Assembly (NCBI RefSeq): GCF_000378505.1
Contig: NZ_KB899998.1
Coordinates: 62,001-126,000 of the forward strand
Reading direction: 5' to 3'
DNA from: Modicisalibacter luteus DSM 23508
Lineage (GTDB): Bacteria; Pseudomonadota; Gammaproteobacteria; Pseudomonadales; Halomonadaceae
Length of the DNA: 64,000 bases
In this document: in pieces, positions 19,581 to 30,074 of the stretch
Layout of the letters: each line of letters begins with the position of its first letter
How positions within the stretch are numbered: position 1 is the first letter of the stretch
Program-made: the position numbers and the translations under genes
Notes under the pieces: generated by a model
What the model saw: only the letters and a program-made list of their open reading frames with translations
Told to the model about the DNA's origin: nothing
Databases searched by the model: none

Positions 19581-20753
19581 CTAACCTCGGGTGAACAGTC
19601 GCTGCATGATCGCCTCATAGATACGGCTCAGCGTATCAAGGTCGGCGGCGTGCACACGTTCGTTGACCTTGTGAATGGTGGCATTGAGCGGGCCCAGTTC
19701 GACCACCTGGCTACCCAGCGTGGCGATGAAACGCCCATCCGAAGTGCCTCCGGCCGTCGACAGCGCCGGACGTTGACCGATGATGTCCTCGACACCGGCC
19801 AGCGTGGCATCGACCAGTTCGCCCTCAGCGGTCAAAAACGGCTCACCATTAAGTGTCCAATCCAGGCGGTAATCGAGACTGTGGGCGTCGAGGATTGCCT
19901 CGGTACGCTGGCGAAGTTGCTCGTGGGTGACTTCTGTGGAATAGCGAAAGTTGAACACTACCTCGAGTTCGCCAGGGATGACATTGGTTGCACCGGTGCC
20001 CGAGCGAATATTGGAGATCTGGAAGCTGGTTGCGGGGAAGAAGTCATTGCCAGCGTCCCAATGTTCACGGCACAGCGCATCCAGCGCTGGGGCTGTCTCA
20101 TGGATCGGGTTGCGCGCCAGATGTGGATAAGCGACATGGCCCTGCACGCCATGGACATGCAGTACGCCACCCAGTGAGCCACGGCGGCCATTCTTGATCA
20201 CATCGCCGAGGCGCGCGGTGGATGACGGTTCGCCGACGATGCAGTAGTCGAGACGCTCGTGGGCTTCGCGCAGGTGCTCTACCACTGCACGTGTACCGTC
20301 CTGGGCCGGTCCCTCCTCATCGGAGGTGATCAGGAAGGCGAGCCGACCCTCATGGTCCGGATGTGCCGAGACGAAACGCTCCACGGCGGTAATCATCGCC
20401 GCCAGGCTGCCCTTCATGTCGGCAGCGCCGCGCCCGCATAGCTCGCCTTCAGCATTGAGTTGCGGCGCGAAGGGTGGCGTATGCCATTGGCTCTCTGGGC
20501 CGCTGGGTACCACGTCGGTGTGCCCGGCAAAGGCCAGAACCGGCCCGTGATGACCGCGTACTGCCCAGAAGTTGACTACGTCGCCGAATGGCAGGCGCTG
20601 CACGTGGAAGCCGAGGCGTTCCAGACGTTCGATCATCACATCCTGGCAGCCGGCGTCGTCAGGGGTGACCGAAGGCCGGCGCATCAGATCGATGGCCAGT
20701 TCGAGCGTCGGTGACAGCGTTGTCGCCGGTTCGGCGGTATCGGGCAAGGGCAT
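19581..20753 (-). CDS. dapE: succinyl-diaminopimelate desuccinylase
   Basis: The 390-residue dinuclear zinc peptidase-family enzyme cleaves N-succinyl-LL-DAP to LL-DAP for lysine and peptidoglycan. Metal and catalytic motifs are [24 protein letters not shown] and ITSDEEGPA, and GTSDGRFIA near the end carries the dimer-contact region. The ATG giving MPLPDTAEP was preferred to a GTG 15 codons upstream; AGGA lies before it and the length is nearer to the family's 375-380. Confidence 0.95.
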   Translation of the reverse strand: MPLPDTAEPATTLSPTLELAIDLMRRPSVTPDDAGCQDVMIERLERLGFHVQRLPFGDVVNFWAVRGHHGPVLAFAGHTDVVPSGPESQWHTPPFAPQLNAEGELCGRGAADMKGSLAAMITAVERFVSAHPDHEGRLAFLITSDEEGPAQDGTRAVVEHLREAHERLDYCIVGEPSSTARLGDVIKNGRRGSLGGVLHVHGVQGHVAYPHLARNPIHETAPALDALCREHWDAGNDFFPATSFQISNIRSGTGATNVIPGELEVVFNFRYSTEVTHEQLRQRTEAILDAHSLDYRLDWTLNGEPFLTAEGELVDATLAGVEDIIGQRPALSTAGGTSDGRFIATLGSQVVELGPLNATIHKVNERVHAADLDTLSRIYEAIMQRLFTRG

Positions 20754-20802
20754 GAAAAGTCCTGCTGGCAGTGGATGGCGCCCGGGACACGGGCGCACGG
20801 CA

Positions 20803-21828
20803 TCAGTTGTGGGCGTGAAGCGCTTCGTTGAGTGCGATGGCGCTCTTGTTGGTCAGGCACTCGATACGGCCGTTGATCGAGTTGCGGCGCAGCAGCAAAT
20901 CGTTCTGGCCGGCCAGCTCACGGGCCGCGACGGTTCTGACTTCCTGGCCTTGGTCGTCGAGGACCGCGACCTTGGCACCGGCAGTGATGTACAGGCCGGC
21001 TTCCACGGTACAGCGATCGCCCAGCGGAATGCCGATGCCGGCATTGGCACCAATCAGGCAACCTTCGCCAACCTTGATGACGATATTGCCGCCGCCGGAG
21101 AGCGTGCCCATGGTCGAGCAGCCGCCGCCGAGGTCCGAGCCTTTGCCGACCATGACGCCAGCCGAGATGCGGCCTTCGATCATGCCCGGCCCTTCGGTGC
21201 CGGCATTGAAGTTGACGAAGCCCTCGTGCATCACGGTGGTGCCCTCGCCAAGGTAGGCGCCCAGGCGGACTCGGGCGGTATCGCCGATGCGTACGCCCTT
21301 GGGCACCACGTAATCGGTCATCTTGGGGAACTTGTCTACGCAGTCCACTGACAGCGGGCGCCCTTCCAGGCGTGCCTTGAGGCGACGGGCAGGCAGCTCC
21401 TCGATGTCGATGGGGCCTTCGCTGGTCCAGGCGACGTTGCGCAACAGGCCGAACATGCCGGTCAGGTCGACGCCATGCGGCTGGACCAGGCGGTGCGAGA
21501 GCAAATGTAGCTTGAGATAGACCTCCGGAGCGCTTTCGGGCGGCTGGTCGGTCTCGAGGAAGGTAGCGATCAGCGGCCGCTGGCTGGTGGCGAAAGCCTC
21601 GGCAAGTTCGGCCTGCTCTTCGCTGCCGGCGTCCTTGAGAGCCTGGACCAGTTGGGCGCAGTGCTCCGGCAGGAAGCTGACCACAGCATTGCCGGCCGGG
21701 GCGTCAAGAGCCTTTCTGGCTGCATCGACCAGAGCGGCGTCGGGTTGGAACAGCGGGGCCGGGTAGTAGACGTCCAGCCAGTCGCCTTGGGTGTTCTGGT
21801 TACCGATTCCGAGAGCGAAGCTCAGCAT
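20803..21828 (-). CDS. dapD: tetrahydrodipicolinate N-succinyltransferase
   Basis: The 341-residue acyltransferase uses succinyl-CoA in the lysine/DAP pathway. It is the longer Pseudomonas-type DapD: an N-terminal alpha/beta part and a left-handed beta-helix from about residue 180 with repeats such as [20 protein letters not shown] and [15 protein letters not shown]. The start [11 protein letters not shown] follows CGGAG; a 45-codon upstream extension overlaps yffB and was discarded. It lies between yffB and dapE in one transcription unit. Confidence 0.94.
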   Translation of the reverse strand: MLSFALGIGNQNTQGDWLDVYYPAPLFQPDAALVDAARKALDAPAGNAVVSFLPEHCAQLVQALKDAGSEEQAELAEAFATSQRPLIATFLETDQPPESAPEVYLKLHLLSHRLVQPHGVDLTGMFGLLRNVAWTSEGPIDIEELPARRLKARLEGRPLSVDCVDKFPKMTDYVVPKGVRIGDTARVRLGAYLGEGTTVMHEGFVNFNAGTEGPGMIEGRISAGVMVGKGSDLGGGCSTMGTLSGGGNIVIKVGEGCLIGANAGIGIPLGDRCTVEAGLYITAGAKVAVLDDQGQEVRTVAARELAGQNDLLLRRNSINGRIECLTNKSAIALNEALHAHN

Positions 21829-21865
21829 GTGGATCTCCGGATGGATTCTGTTCAGGGTGAATGGT

Positions 21866-22216
21866 TCAGCCGGCCAGATTGGCGTAAGTATCGGCTGTGA
21901 AGCCGACCAGCAGACGCTCGCCCGTATCAAGCAGGGGCCGCTTGAGCAAGGTCGGCTGGGCAAGTATCAATCGGCGGGCGTGGGCAGGATCAGCCTTGGC
22001 CGCCTGTTGCTCTTCCACGGCCAGCGCTCGCCAGGTAGTGCTGCGGGTATTGAGCACGGAGGCCAGCTCGGCACGGGCGAGAAACGCCTCGAGCTGCTCG
22101 GCGCTCAGACCGTCGCCGCGCAGATCATGAAATTGGTAGGGCGTTCCCTGGGCGTCGAGGGCCTTGCGTGCCTTGCGACAGGTGTCGCAGGTCTTGATGC
22201 CGTAAAGCGTAATCAT
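21866..22216 (-). CDS. yffB: ArsC/Spx-family protein YffB
   Basis: The 116-residue thioredoxin-fold protein begins MITLYGIKTCDTCRKARKAL, with Cys10 and Cys13 in the redox position, and contains LLKRPLLDTG typical of the ArsC/YffB group. Its in vivo reaction is unknown. It sits between dapC and dapD; in E. coli yffB neighbours dapE, so the association with DAP genes is conserved. Confidence 0.88.
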   Translation of the reverse strand: MITLYGIKTCDTCRKARKALDAQGTPYQFHDLRGDGLSAEQLEAFLARAELASVLNTRSTTWRALAVEEQQAAKADPAHARRLILAQPTLLKRPLLDTGERLLVGFTADTYANLAG

Positions 22217-22234
22217 TGGGTGTGTTCTTCTCGA

Positions 22235-23449
22235 TTATGCGCGGGACTCGATGAATCGGCGAATGCGGCTTGCCGCCTCGACCGTGGCGTCGAGCTCAGC
22301 GACCAGCGCCAGGCGCACCCGGCCGCTGCCCGGATTGCAAAGCTTGCCGCCCGCTGCGCTGTCGCGCGACATGTAGCGCCCGGGAAGTACTGTGACATGT
22401 TGCTCGGCGAACAGGTCTCGCGCAAAGGCTTCGTCGTCCCCACCGGGCACCGCTGGCCACAGGTAGAAGCTCGCCTTCGGTGTCGGAAAATCCATGGCTG
22501 GGGCAAGAATCTCGGTGACCGCCGAGAACTTTTCTCGGTAGGCGTCGCGGTTGGCTCGCACATGCTGTTCGTCGTTCCAGGCCACGATGGAGGCGTGTTG
22601 GACCTGTAGCGGCATGGCGCAACCGTGATAGGTGCGGTAGCGCTTGAAGGGCTCGATCAGCTCGGCATCACCGGCTACGAAGCCGGAACGCAGGCCGGGT
22701 AAGTTGGAGCGCTTGGACAGCGAATGAAACACGATGCAACGACGATAATCGTGTCGGCCGAGTGCGGCGCAGGCTTGCAATAGCCCGGGGGGTGGCGCGC
22801 GCTCGTCGAGGTAGAGCTCGGAATAGCATTCGTCTGAGGCAACGATGAAATCGAATTCATCGGCCAGTTCGATCAGGCGTGTGAAATCCTCCAGTGGCGT
22901 AACCGCGCCGGTGGGATTGCCCGGCGAGCAGACAAACACGATCTGTGTATCGCGCCAGACATCAGCCGGCACCGCCTCGAGGTTGGGTCGGAAGCCATGA
23001 TCGGCACGGCAGTCCAGATAGAGCGGTTGACCGCCGGCGAGCAGAGTCGCGCCCTCATAGATCTGGTAGAACGGATTGGGCATGGCAACACGGGCCGGAC
23101 GGGTGCGATCCAGTGCCGCCTGGACAAAGGCGAAAATCGCCTCGCGTGTGCCGTTGACCGGCAGGACATGACGCTCTGGGTCGAGGCTGCCGGCCGCCAG
23201 GCCGAAGCGACGGCCAGTCCAGTCGGCCATGGCCTGACGCAATTCCAGCAGGCCGGCGGTTGCCGGGTAACGAGCAACGTCGCCTTCGTGGCGGCGTAGG
23301 GTCTCCAGTACCGCGTTCGGGGGGGCATGGCGCGGCTCGCCGATTGACAGCGGGATATGCTCCATCGTCGCTGGCGGCGTCACGCCGGCCTTGAGCGCGG
23401 CGAGCTTCTCGAAAGGGTAGGGCTTGAGAGCAGCTAATTCAGGGTTCAT
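22235..23449 (-). CDS. dapC: succinyldiaminopimelate aminotransferase
   Basis: The 404-residue class I/II PLP aminotransferase starts MNPELAALKPYPFEKLAAL, typical of DapC, and carries the PLP-lysine motif SLSKRSNLPGLRSG and the CSPGNPTGAV segment. It converts succinyl-amino-ketopimelate to succinyl-DAP. The third of several clustered in-frame ATGs was chosen for GGA at six bases and family length (about 400). Synteny with glnD, yffB, dapD and dapE makes the substrate assignment firmer than homology alone. Confidence 0.92.
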   Translation of the reverse strand: MNPELAALKPYPFEKLAALKAGVTPPATMEHIPLSIGEPRHAPPNAVLETLRRHEGDVARYPATAGLLELRQAMADWTGRRFGLAAGSLDPERHVLPVNGTREAIFAFVQAALDRTRPARVAMPNPFYQIYEGATLLAGGQPLYLDCRADHGFRPNLEAVPADVWRDTQIVFVCSPGNPTGAVTPLEDFTRLIELADEFDFIVASDECYSELYLDERAPPPGLLQACAALGRHDYRRCIVFHSLSKRSNLPGLRSGFVAGDAELIEPFKRYRTYHGCAMPLQVQHASIVAWNDEQHVRANRDAYREKFSAVTEILAPAMDFPTPKASFYLWPAVPGGDDEAFARDLFAEQHVTVLPGRYMSRDSAAGGKLCNPGSGRVRLALVAELDATVEAASRIRRFIESRA

Positions 23450-23558
23450 CGGCATTCCAGCGATGTCCGCTGAGCGCGGACAGCAATCGTTTTTATCGGG
23501 CGAGCACGAAGCCACCGATTATAGGGAAGCCGGCGGGGCGCCTCAAATCGGTGCGTCG

Positions 23559-26234
23559 TTAGACATCCAGCACGTCGCACAACCGGTCGCGCAGGCGTGC
23601 CTGACGCTCGGGGTCGGTGATCGGGGCGCCGCGCTTGTCAGTGATGAAGAATACGTCCTCGACGCGTTCGCCCAGGGTGGCGATCTTGGCCGCCGACAGC
23701 GCAATGTCCTGCTCGACGAAGATACGTCCGACCCTGGCCAGCAGGCCGGGCCGGTCGGGGGCAATCAGCTCGAGTACCGTGCGCTCGTTGGCAGGGTCCT
23801 GTTCGATAGTGACTTGGGTGGGCACGCGGAAATGCTTGAGCTGGCGTGGCGTATGTCGACTGACAATCTGCGGATAGTCATCGGGGTCGTCGAGTTCTTC
23901 GACCAGATGCTGGCGGATTCGGTCCAGGCGAGCGGGTGCGCGGATAGGCTCGTTATTGTCGTCGAGCACGATGAAGGTATTCAGCGTCCAATCATTGCTC
24001 GAGGTGGCGATGCGAGCGTCGTGGATCGATAGGTCCAGCTGATCCATGGCTGCAGCACTGGCGGCGAACAGGTCATCCACAGAGCGGGTATGGATGAAGA
24101 CCTTAGTGCCACCTTCATTGGTGTCCTCGGCCGGAGCGCTGACCAGCACCAACGGCAAATCCGGTTCGTCGTGAGCGAGAATGCCTTGGGTCTGCCATAC
24201 GACCTCGCTGGGAGAGTACTGCATGAAATAGTCGTCGCCGAAGGTGTCCCACAGCCGTTCGACGCGTTCTATGTCGGCACCGACCGTACGCAGCAGAGCC
24301 ATGGCCTCGGCGCGAGTATCATTGATCCAGTCGTCGCGATCGATGGGGTTTTCCAGGCCACGGCGCAGGGCGCGCTTGGTCTCGCCGTGCAACTGACGCA
24401 GCAGGGTGGCTCGCCAGCCGTTCCACAGCGATGGGTTGGTTGCGGTGATGTCGGCGACGGTGAGCACGTAGAGATAATCCAGGTGGACCTCGTCGCGGAC
24501 TTGGGCGGCGAATTCGCGAATGACGTCCGGGTCGGAGATGTCGCGCTTCTGGGCAGTCATCGACATCAACAGGTGATGTTCCACCAGCCACGTGACCAGG
24601 CGGGTGTCTCGGGGGGTAAGGCCGTGGCGCTCGCAGAACGCAGCAACGTCCTGAGCGCCAAGTAGCGAATGGTCGCCGCCGCGGCCCTTGCCAATGTCAT
24701 GATACAGCCCGGCGATCCAGAGTAGCTCGAGCTTGGGCAGCTGATGAACCAGGGCAGCCGCCACCGGGAACGACTCGCGCCCAGCGGGCTCGCGAATACG
24801 CTGGATCAATTTGAGCAAGCGCAGGGTATGGGCGTCGACGGTATAAATATGGAACAGGTCGTGCTGCATGAGCCCTACGGCCTGGCCGAACTCGGGCAGG
24901 TACTTGCCGAGTACACCGTAACGGTTCATGCGACGCAGCTGGCGCGGCACGTTGCCGCCGCTGCGCAGCAGTTCCATGAACAGACTCTGGTGGCGCAGGT
25001 CCTCACGGAAGGCATCGTCGATCTGGTGACGGTGATCGCGGATCAGGCGGATAGTGTCGGCGCGCACGCCCTCGACCTCAGGGTGCTGGGCCATCAGCAG
25101 GAACAGCTCGAGCAGGGCAGCGGGGCGACGCTTGAAGATGCGCCGATCGCGCGCTTGGATATAGCCGCCCTTGATTTCGAAGCGGGCATTGAGCGGCCGC
25201 GTCTCGAGTTCCTCGTCGGCGCGCAGGATCACCTCGTCGAAATGCTGCAATAGCATATCGTTGAGCCCCGCCAGGGCGGTAACGTGGCGATAGTAGCGTT
25301 TCATGAACTGTTCGACGCCCAGGCGCTCACGGGTATCGCGATAGCCGAACATCTCGGCAATGGTGCGCTGATGATCGAAAAGAAGCCGATCCTCGGCGCG
25401 CCCGGTGAGCATGTGCAGGGCATAGCGAACCTGCCAGAGGAAGGCCTGACCCTGGCTGAGGATACGTAGCTCGGCGTCGTTCATGAACCCCTGGGCGACC
25501 ACGTCCTCATATCGCAGCGGGCCGAAATGACGCTTGGCTACCCAGCCGATCATCTGAATGTCGCGCAGACCACCTGGCGAACTCTTGATATTGGGCTCGA
25601 GGTGGTACTCGGAGTTGTTGTGCTTGTAGTGACGGCTGATCTGTTCCTGCCACTTGGCTTCGAAGAAGCGGTCCGACGGCCACATGTGTTGAGTTGACAG
25701 GCGCTCACGCATGGCCCCGCGCAGCCTTTCGGGGCCGGCCAGCGTGCGCGTCTCCAGCAGGTTGGTGATAACCGTGACGTCAGCACGGGCCTCGCGTTCG
25801 CAGTCGGTCAGCGAGCGCACACTTTGGCCGATCTCCAGGCCGATGTCCCATAGGAACGTGATGAACTCGGAAAGCGGCTCGCGGTAGGGCGTGTCATCGT
25901 CATGCTCGAGCAGCATCATCAGGTCGATGTCGGAATGGGGGTGCAATTCCCCGCGTCCATAGCCGCCTACCGCGAGCAGGGCAATGCCGTCATCCGGCCA
26001 GTCGTGTCGGGCCCAGGCGCATTCCAGCAATCGATCCAGGCACCAGGCGCGGCCATGCACCAGGTCACGAATGTCGGCGCCGGCACGGAAGCGTGCATCG
26101 AGGCTGGCCTGGATCTCGCGCAGCGCTTGCTTGAACAGCACCACCGGCGAGCGACCGGTATCGAGCTCGGAGCGGAACGCCGCGATGTCGAATAGCGTCT
26201 CGTCGGGAGCAAAATGGTAGTGGTGCAGAAGCAT
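23559..26234 (-). CDS. glnD: bifunctional uridylyltransferase / uridylyl-removing enzyme
   Basis: The 891-residue nitrogen sensor uridylylates and de-uridylylates PII proteins in response to glutamine. Domains in order: nucleotidyltransferase with VGGYGRGELHPHSDIDLMML (near residue 90), a linking helical region, an HD domain with LYHDIGKGRGGDHS (near 510), and two C-terminal ACT domains (near 690-890) that bind glutamine. Length equals the E. coli protein when started at MLLHHYHFAPDETLFD; a start 11 codons upstream lacks a ribosome-binding site. It is downstream of map, as in E. coli. Confidence 0.97.
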   Translation of the reverse strand: MLLHHYHFAPDETLFDIAAFRSELDTGRSPVVLFKQALREIQASLDARFRAGADIRDLVHGRAWCLDRLLECAWARHDWPDDGIALLAVGGYGRGELHPHSDIDLMMLLEHDDDTPYREPLSEFITFLWDIGLEIGQSVRSLTDCEREARADVTVITNLLETRTLAGPERLRGAMRERLSTQHMWPSDRFFEAKWQEQISRHYKHNNSEYHLEPNIKSSPGGLRDIQMIGWVAKRHFGPLRYEDVVAQGFMNDAELRILSQGQAFLWQVRYALHMLTGRAEDRLLFDHQRTIAEMFGYRDTRERLGVEQFMKRYYRHVTALAGLNDMLLQHFDEVILRADEELETRPLNARFEIKGGYIQARDRRIFKRRPAALLELFLLMAQHPEVEGVRADTIRLIRDHRHQIDDAFREDLRHQSLFMELLRSGGNVPRQLRRMNRYGVLGKYLPEFGQAVGLMQHDLFHIYTVDAHTLRLLKLIQRIREPAGRESFPVAAALVHQLPKLELLWIAGLYHDIGKGRGGDHSLLGAQDVAAFCERHGLTPRDTRLVTWLVEHHLLMSMTAQKRDISDPDVIREFAAQVRDEVHLDYLYVLTVADITATNPSLWNGWRATLLRQLHGETKRALRRGLENPIDRDDWINDTRAEAMALLRTVGADIERVERLWDTFGDDYFMQYSPSEVVWQTQGILAHDEPDLPLVLVSAPAEDTNEGGTKVFIHTRSVDDLFAASAAAMDQLDLSIHDARIATSSNDWTLNTFIVLDDNNEPIRAPARLDRIRQHLVEELDDPDDYPQIVSRHTPRQLKHFRVPTQVTIEQDPANERTVLELIAPDRPGLLARVGRIFVEQDIALSAAKIATLGERVEDVFFITDKRGAPITDPERQARLRDRLCDVLDV

Positions 26235-26352
26235 GCGGCGTGATTCTCCCTGCAGGCACTCAGGCATCGGTACGCTGGTGCCGATCCGTCCGGCGAAGAC
26301 GATTCATGGGTCGGGCGGGACCGGACAGGTGCCAGCCAGTCCCGGAGTGCGA

Positions 26353-27144
26353 TTAGCTGGTGAGAAACGAGAAATCTTCGTCGCCGCGTGCCGTCAATAC
26401 CTCGACGCCATCGTCAGTGACCAGCAGTGTATGCTCCCATTGTGCGGACAGACTCTTGTCACGTGTAACAGCCGTCCAGCCGTCACGCAGCACCTTGGTG
26501 CGATAACCGCCGGCATTGAGCATCGGCTCGATGGTGAAGCACATGCCTGCAGCAAGCTCGATGTCGGCCTCGGGAGCATAGCCGTCATAATGCAGGATTT
26601 GCGGGTCTTCATGGAACCCCGCACCAATACCGTGGCCGCAGAAATCGCGCACTACCGAGTAGCCGTTGGCGTCGGCGTGCTGCTCGATGACCTTGGCGAG
26701 CTCGGACAAGCGTACGCCGGGTCGCACCAGGGCGATGCTCTTGTACAAGCATTCCTGAGTGACACGTGACAGGCGTGCGCCCTGGATGGTCTCGTCGATC
26801 ACGAACATCATGCTCGTGTCACCGTGATAACCATCAGCAGTCTTCACGGTAATGTCGATGTTCATGATATCGCCTTTCTTCAACTTCTTGTCGAAGTCGG
26901 GAATGCCATGACACACCACGTGGTTGAGCGAAGTGCAGATTGACTTGGGGAAGCCGTGATAATTGAGCGGCGCTGGTTGTGAGCCCAGCTCGTGAACGAT
27001 GTATTCGTGACAGAGGCGGTCGAGTTCTCCGGTGGAGACGCCGGCCTGGACATGGGGGATCAACATCTCCAGCACGGAGGCGGCCTGACGACCGGCCTCG
27101 CGCATTTTGGCGATCTCTTCGGGCGTTTTGATGGGAACGTTCAT
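26353..27144 (-). CDS. map: methionine aminopeptidase type I
   Basis: The 263-residue enzyme removes N-terminal methionine from new proteins. The five metal ligands lie in NIDITVKTADGYHGDTS (two Asp), FCGHGIGAGFHEDP (His), FTIEPMLN (Glu) and AQWEHTLLV (Glu). The start MNVPIKTPEEIAKMREAG matches E. coli MAISIKTPEDIEKMRVAG. It is divergent from rpsB and first in the minus-strand unit leading into glnD. Confidence 0.97.
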   Translation of the reverse strand: MNVPIKTPEEIAKMREAGRQAASVLEMLIPHVQAGVSTGELDRLCHEYIVHELGSQPAPLNYHGFPKSICTSLNHVVCHGIPDFDKKLKKGDIMNIDITVKTADGYHGDTSMMFVIDETIQGARLSRVTQECLYKSIALVRPGVRLSELAKVIEQHADANGYSVVRDFCGHGIGAGFHEDPQILHYDGYAPEADIELAAGMCFTIEPMLNAGGYRTKVLRDGWTAVTRDKSLSAQWEHTLLVTDDGVEVLTARGDEDFSFLTS

Positions 27145-27452
27145 GGAGTCTCGTATCAAGGTGTGGGAAGCGCCGCCAGCCGAGGTGCTGTATGCTTAAA
27201 ACGGGGCTGGCGACTTCATCTTGGCATCGTTCTATGGTATAAAGCCGCGCGCTTTCCTGCAATCCGCGTTGCTGGCTACCCGAAGTTCAGTCCATGCACC
27301 ATTGTCGAAAGCGCAAATGAGCGTAATGCCTTGAAAACACACATGCACCGGCACATGGTCCCGGGTGCCGCGAACGAGACCGCTTTGCGGGCGCGTCGTG
27401 GTCGGATCCATGGGGTGCATGGAGGCCTAACCCGATATACCTGGAGTCATCC
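27145..27452 (+). promoter_or_regulatory. map-rpsB divergent region with rpsB promoter and long leader
   Basis: A strong -10 TATAAA (27238-27243) is followed by the GC-rich discriminator GCCGCGCGC, the pattern seen at stringently controlled ribosomal promoters; the -35 is poor (TTCATC at 17 bases). This leaves an untranslated leader of about 200 bases before rpsB. In gammaproteobacteria the S2 protein represses its own mRNA through such a leader, so it is probably an S2-binding regulatory RNA; I could not confirm the fold by eye. Confidence 0.5.
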
Positions 27453-28184
27453 ATGGCACAAGTCAATATGCGTGACCTGCTGAAGGCAGGCGCCCACTTC
27501 GGTCACCAGACCAAGTACTGGAACCCGAAGATGAGCAAGTACATCTTCGGCGCCCGCAACAAGATTCACATCATCAACCTCGAGCACACTCTGCCGGCGC
27601 TGAACGACGCCGTCTCCGTGGTCGAGAAAATGGCGGCTTCCAACAACAAGATCATGTTTGTCGGCACCAAGCGTTCCGCCAGCAAGATCATCAAGGAAGA
27701 AGCCAGTCGTGCGGGTCAGCCGTTCGTCAACCATCGCTGGTTGGGCGGCATGCTGACCAACTACAAGACCATTCGTCAGTCAATCAAGCGTCTGCGCGAT
27801 CTCGAGACCATGCGTGAAGATGGCACCTTCGAGAAGCTGACCAAGAAAGAAGTCCTGATGGCGACCCGCGAGCAAGAGAAGCTCGAGCGCTCCATCGGCG
27901 GTATCAAGGACATGGGCGGCCTGCCCGATGCGCTGTTCGTGATCGACGTCGATCATGAGCGTATCGCCATCAATGAGGCCAACAAGCTGGGTATCCCGGT
28001 CATTGGCGTGGTCGATACCAACTCCGACCCGGATGGCGTCGATTACGTCATTCCCGGCAACGACGACTCGATTCGTGCCATCCAGATCTATGTCGCTGCG
28101 ATTGCCGATGCCTGCGCCAAGGCGAAGGAAGGGCGCCCCGACGAATTCGTCGAAGTGACCGAGAGCAACGAAGTCGCCGAGTGA
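27453..28184 (+). CDS. rpsB: 30S ribosomal protein S2
   Basis: The 243-residue protein begins [20 protein letters not shown] and contains [16 protein letters not shown] and the family motif [17 protein letters not shown]; length matches bacterial uS2. It joins the small subunit late in assembly. It is first in the rpsB-tsf-pyrH-frr run, preceded by a long leader and followed by a stem-loop. Confidence 0.98.
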   Translation: MAQVNMRDLLKAGAHFGHQTKYWNPKMSKYIFGARNKIHIINLEHTLPALNDAVSVVEKMAASNNKIMFVGTKRSASKIIKEEASRAGQPFVNHRWLGGMLTNYKTIRQSIKRLRDLETMREDGTFEKLTKKEVLMATREQEKLERSIGGIKDMGGLPDALFVIDVDHERIAINEANKLGIPVIGVVDTNSDPDGVDYVIPGNDDSIRAIQIYVAAIADACAKAKEGRPDEFVEVTESNEVAE

Positions 28185-28255
28185 TTCCGGCATGCCTATC
28201 CTGGCTGTCATGTTCTTCGCCCAGAGTGGCGGAGGTGACGGTCGGGAGGCGGGCG

Positions 28256-28276
28256 AAGGGGGCCGAGGCCCCCTTT
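28256..28276 (+). terminator. attenuator-like stem-loop between rpsB and tsf
   Basis: AAGGGGGCC and GGCCCCCTT pair around GA about 70 bases after the rpsB stop. The T run is short (CTTTG), so only part of the transcription should stop, giving more S2 than EF-Ts messenger. A partial terminator at this site is also known in E. coli. Confidence 0.6.
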
Positions 28277-28353
28277 GTCGCGCTGTGACGGTCACGCAGG
28301 AAGATATCGTTTTCCGTATATCCGACGTCGAAAATATCTAGAGGTTAACTATC

Positions 28354-29223
28354 ATGGCAGCTATCAGCGCATCTTTGGTCAAGGAACTGCGCGAGCGCAC
28401 CGGGCTCGGCATGATGGAGTGCAAAAAGGCACTCACCGAAGCCGATGGCGACATCGAGAAGGCCATTGAGGACCTGCGCAAGAACTCTGGTCTCAAGGCC
28501 GCCAAGAAGGCTGGTCGTACCGCAGCCGAAGGCGCCGTCGTGACCCGCGTTGCCGAGGACGGCAGCTACGGCGTCATGCTCGAGATCAATTCCGAGACCG
28601 ATTTCGTGGCCCGTGACGACAACTTCAAGGCGTTCGCCGAGAAGGTCCTGGCTAAGGTCTTCGAGGCCAAGTCCGAAGATATCGCCGCCATCATGGAAGG
28701 CGAGATGGAAGAAACCCGCCAGCAGCTGGTCCAGAAGATCGGTGAAAACATCTCCGTGCGTCGCGCCGTGGTCGTCGATGCGCAGGAAGGTGGTGTGGTC
28801 GGCGAGTATGTCCACGGCGGTCGTATCGGTGTGTTGACCCTGCTCAAGGGTGGTAACGCCGACGTTGCCAAGGATGTCGCCATGCACGTTGCCGCGATCA
28901 ATCCGGCCGTGGCGCATCCCGAAGACATGCCGCAGGAGCAGCTCGACAAGGAGAAGGGCATCATCCTGGCGCAGCCGGACATGGCCGGCAAGCCGGCGGA
29001 GATCGCCGAGAAGATGGTTCAGGGCCGCCTCAAGAAGTACCTGGCCGAGAACAGCCTGACCGAGCAGCCTTTCGTCAAGGACCCCAACACGTCAGTGGCC
29101 AGCTACGTCAAGGCCAATGGTGGTGAGGTGGTCAGCTTCACCCGCTTCGAAGTGGGTGAAGGCATCGAGAAGGAAGAAGTCGATTTCGCCAAGGAAGTGA
29201 TGGAACAGGCTCGTCGTAGCTGA
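28354..29223 (+). CDS. tsf: translation elongation factor Ts
   Basis: The 289-residue factor exchanges GDP for GTP on EF-Tu. It has the N-terminal UBA-like domain ([19 protein letters not shown], residues 8-26) and the core signature [10 protein letters not shown] near residue 82 that inserts into EF-Tu. Length is within the family range. It lies between two hairpins, in the conserved order rpsB-tsf-pyrH-frr. Confidence 0.98.
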   Translation: MAAISASLVKELRERTGLGMMECKKALTEADGDIEKAIEDLRKNSGLKAAKKAGRTAAEGAVVTRVAEDGSYGVMLEINSETDFVARDDNFKAFAEKVLAKVFEAKSEDIAAIMEGEMEETRQQLVQKIGENISVRRAVVVDAQEGGVVGEYVHGGRIGVLTLLKGGNADVAKDVAMHVAAINPAVAHPEDMPQEQLDKEKGIILAQPDMAGKPAEIAEKMVQGRLKKYLAENSLTEQPFVKDPNTSVASYVKANGGEVVSFTRFEVGEGIEKEEVDFAKEVMEQARRS

Positions 29224-29245
29224 GGTCCTAGCTTCTGGTCTTCGA

Positions 29246-29273
29246 GATGGCGTGCGCGAGAGCGCACGCCATC
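29246..29273 (+). other. 12-bp perfect hairpin with GAGA tetraloop between tsf and pyrH
   Basis: GATGGCGTGCGC and GCGCACGCCATC pair perfectly around GAGA, a stable GNRA tetraloop, 23 bases after the tsf stop. No T run follows, so it is not a standard terminator; it may protect or process the upstream mRNA, or aid termination weakly. Confidence 0.75.
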
Positions 29274-29329
29274 GTGTATCTGGCCGTCGGCCATTCGTCG
29301 TCAATTCCGCCGCCATCAGGAGATTACGC

Positions 29330-30070
29330 ATGTCTGCCAATCCCGACCGTAACGCCAAGTCGAAGTACAAGCGCATCCTGCTCAAGCTTTCGGGTGAAGC
29401 GCTGATGGGAGACGGGGACTTCGGTATCGACCCCAAGGTGCTGGACCGCATGGCGCTGGAAATCGGCCAGCTGGTCGGTATCGGTGTCCAGGTAGGTATC
29501 GTCATCGGTGGCGGTAATCTGTTCCGTGGCGCCGCCCTGCACGCCGCCGGTATGGAGCGTGTGACCGGCGATCACATGGGAATGCTGGCCACCGTAATGA
29601 ACGCCCTGGCGATGCGCGATGCGCTGGAGCGCTCCAATATACGCTCCCGCGTCATGTCGGCGATCCCAATGAGTGGAGTAGTCGAGCATTACGATCGTCG
29701 CACGGCGATTCGCTACCTCACCTCCGGTGACGTGGTAATCTTCTCGGCTGGTACCGGCAATCCGTTCTTCACCACCGACTCGGCAGCCTGTCTGCGCGGT
29801 ATCGAGATCGATGCTGACGTGATCATCAAGGCTACCAAGGTGGATGGGGTCTATGACAAGGATCCCGTTAAGTTTTCCGAAGCTGTCAAGTACGATCGCC
29901 TGGGCTATGACGAGGTACTCGACCAAAAACTGGGCGTAATGGATTTGACCGCTATCTGTCTGGTACGGGACCATGACATGCCGGTACGCGTATTTGACAT
30001 GACCAAGCCGGGCGCACTGCTCAACTTGGTCGTGGGCGGAAAGGAAGGCACGCTGATAGACAGAGGGTAA
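29330..30070 (+). CDS. pyrH: UMP kinase
   Basis: The 246-residue hexameric kinase phosphorylates UMP to UDP. It shows [14 protein letters not shown], the glycine-rich [12 protein letters not shown] and the [19 protein letters not shown] nucleotide-binding region. The ATG behind AGGAG was chosen; the frame is open 26 codons further upstream across the hairpin. frr follows after four bases. Confidence 0.97.
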   Translation: MSANPDRNAKSKYKRILLKLSGEALMGDGDFGIDPKVLDRMALEIGQLVGIGVQVGIVIGGGNLFRGAALHAAGMERVTGDHMGMLATVMNALAMRDALERSNIRSRVMSAIPMSGVVEHYDRRTAIRYLTSGDVVIFSAGTGNPFFTTDSAACLRGIEIDADVIIKATKVDGVYDKDPVKFSEAVKYDRLGYDEVLDQKLGVMDLTAICLVRDHDMPVRVFDMTKPGALLNLVVGGKEGTLIDRG

Positions 30071-30074
30071 AATC

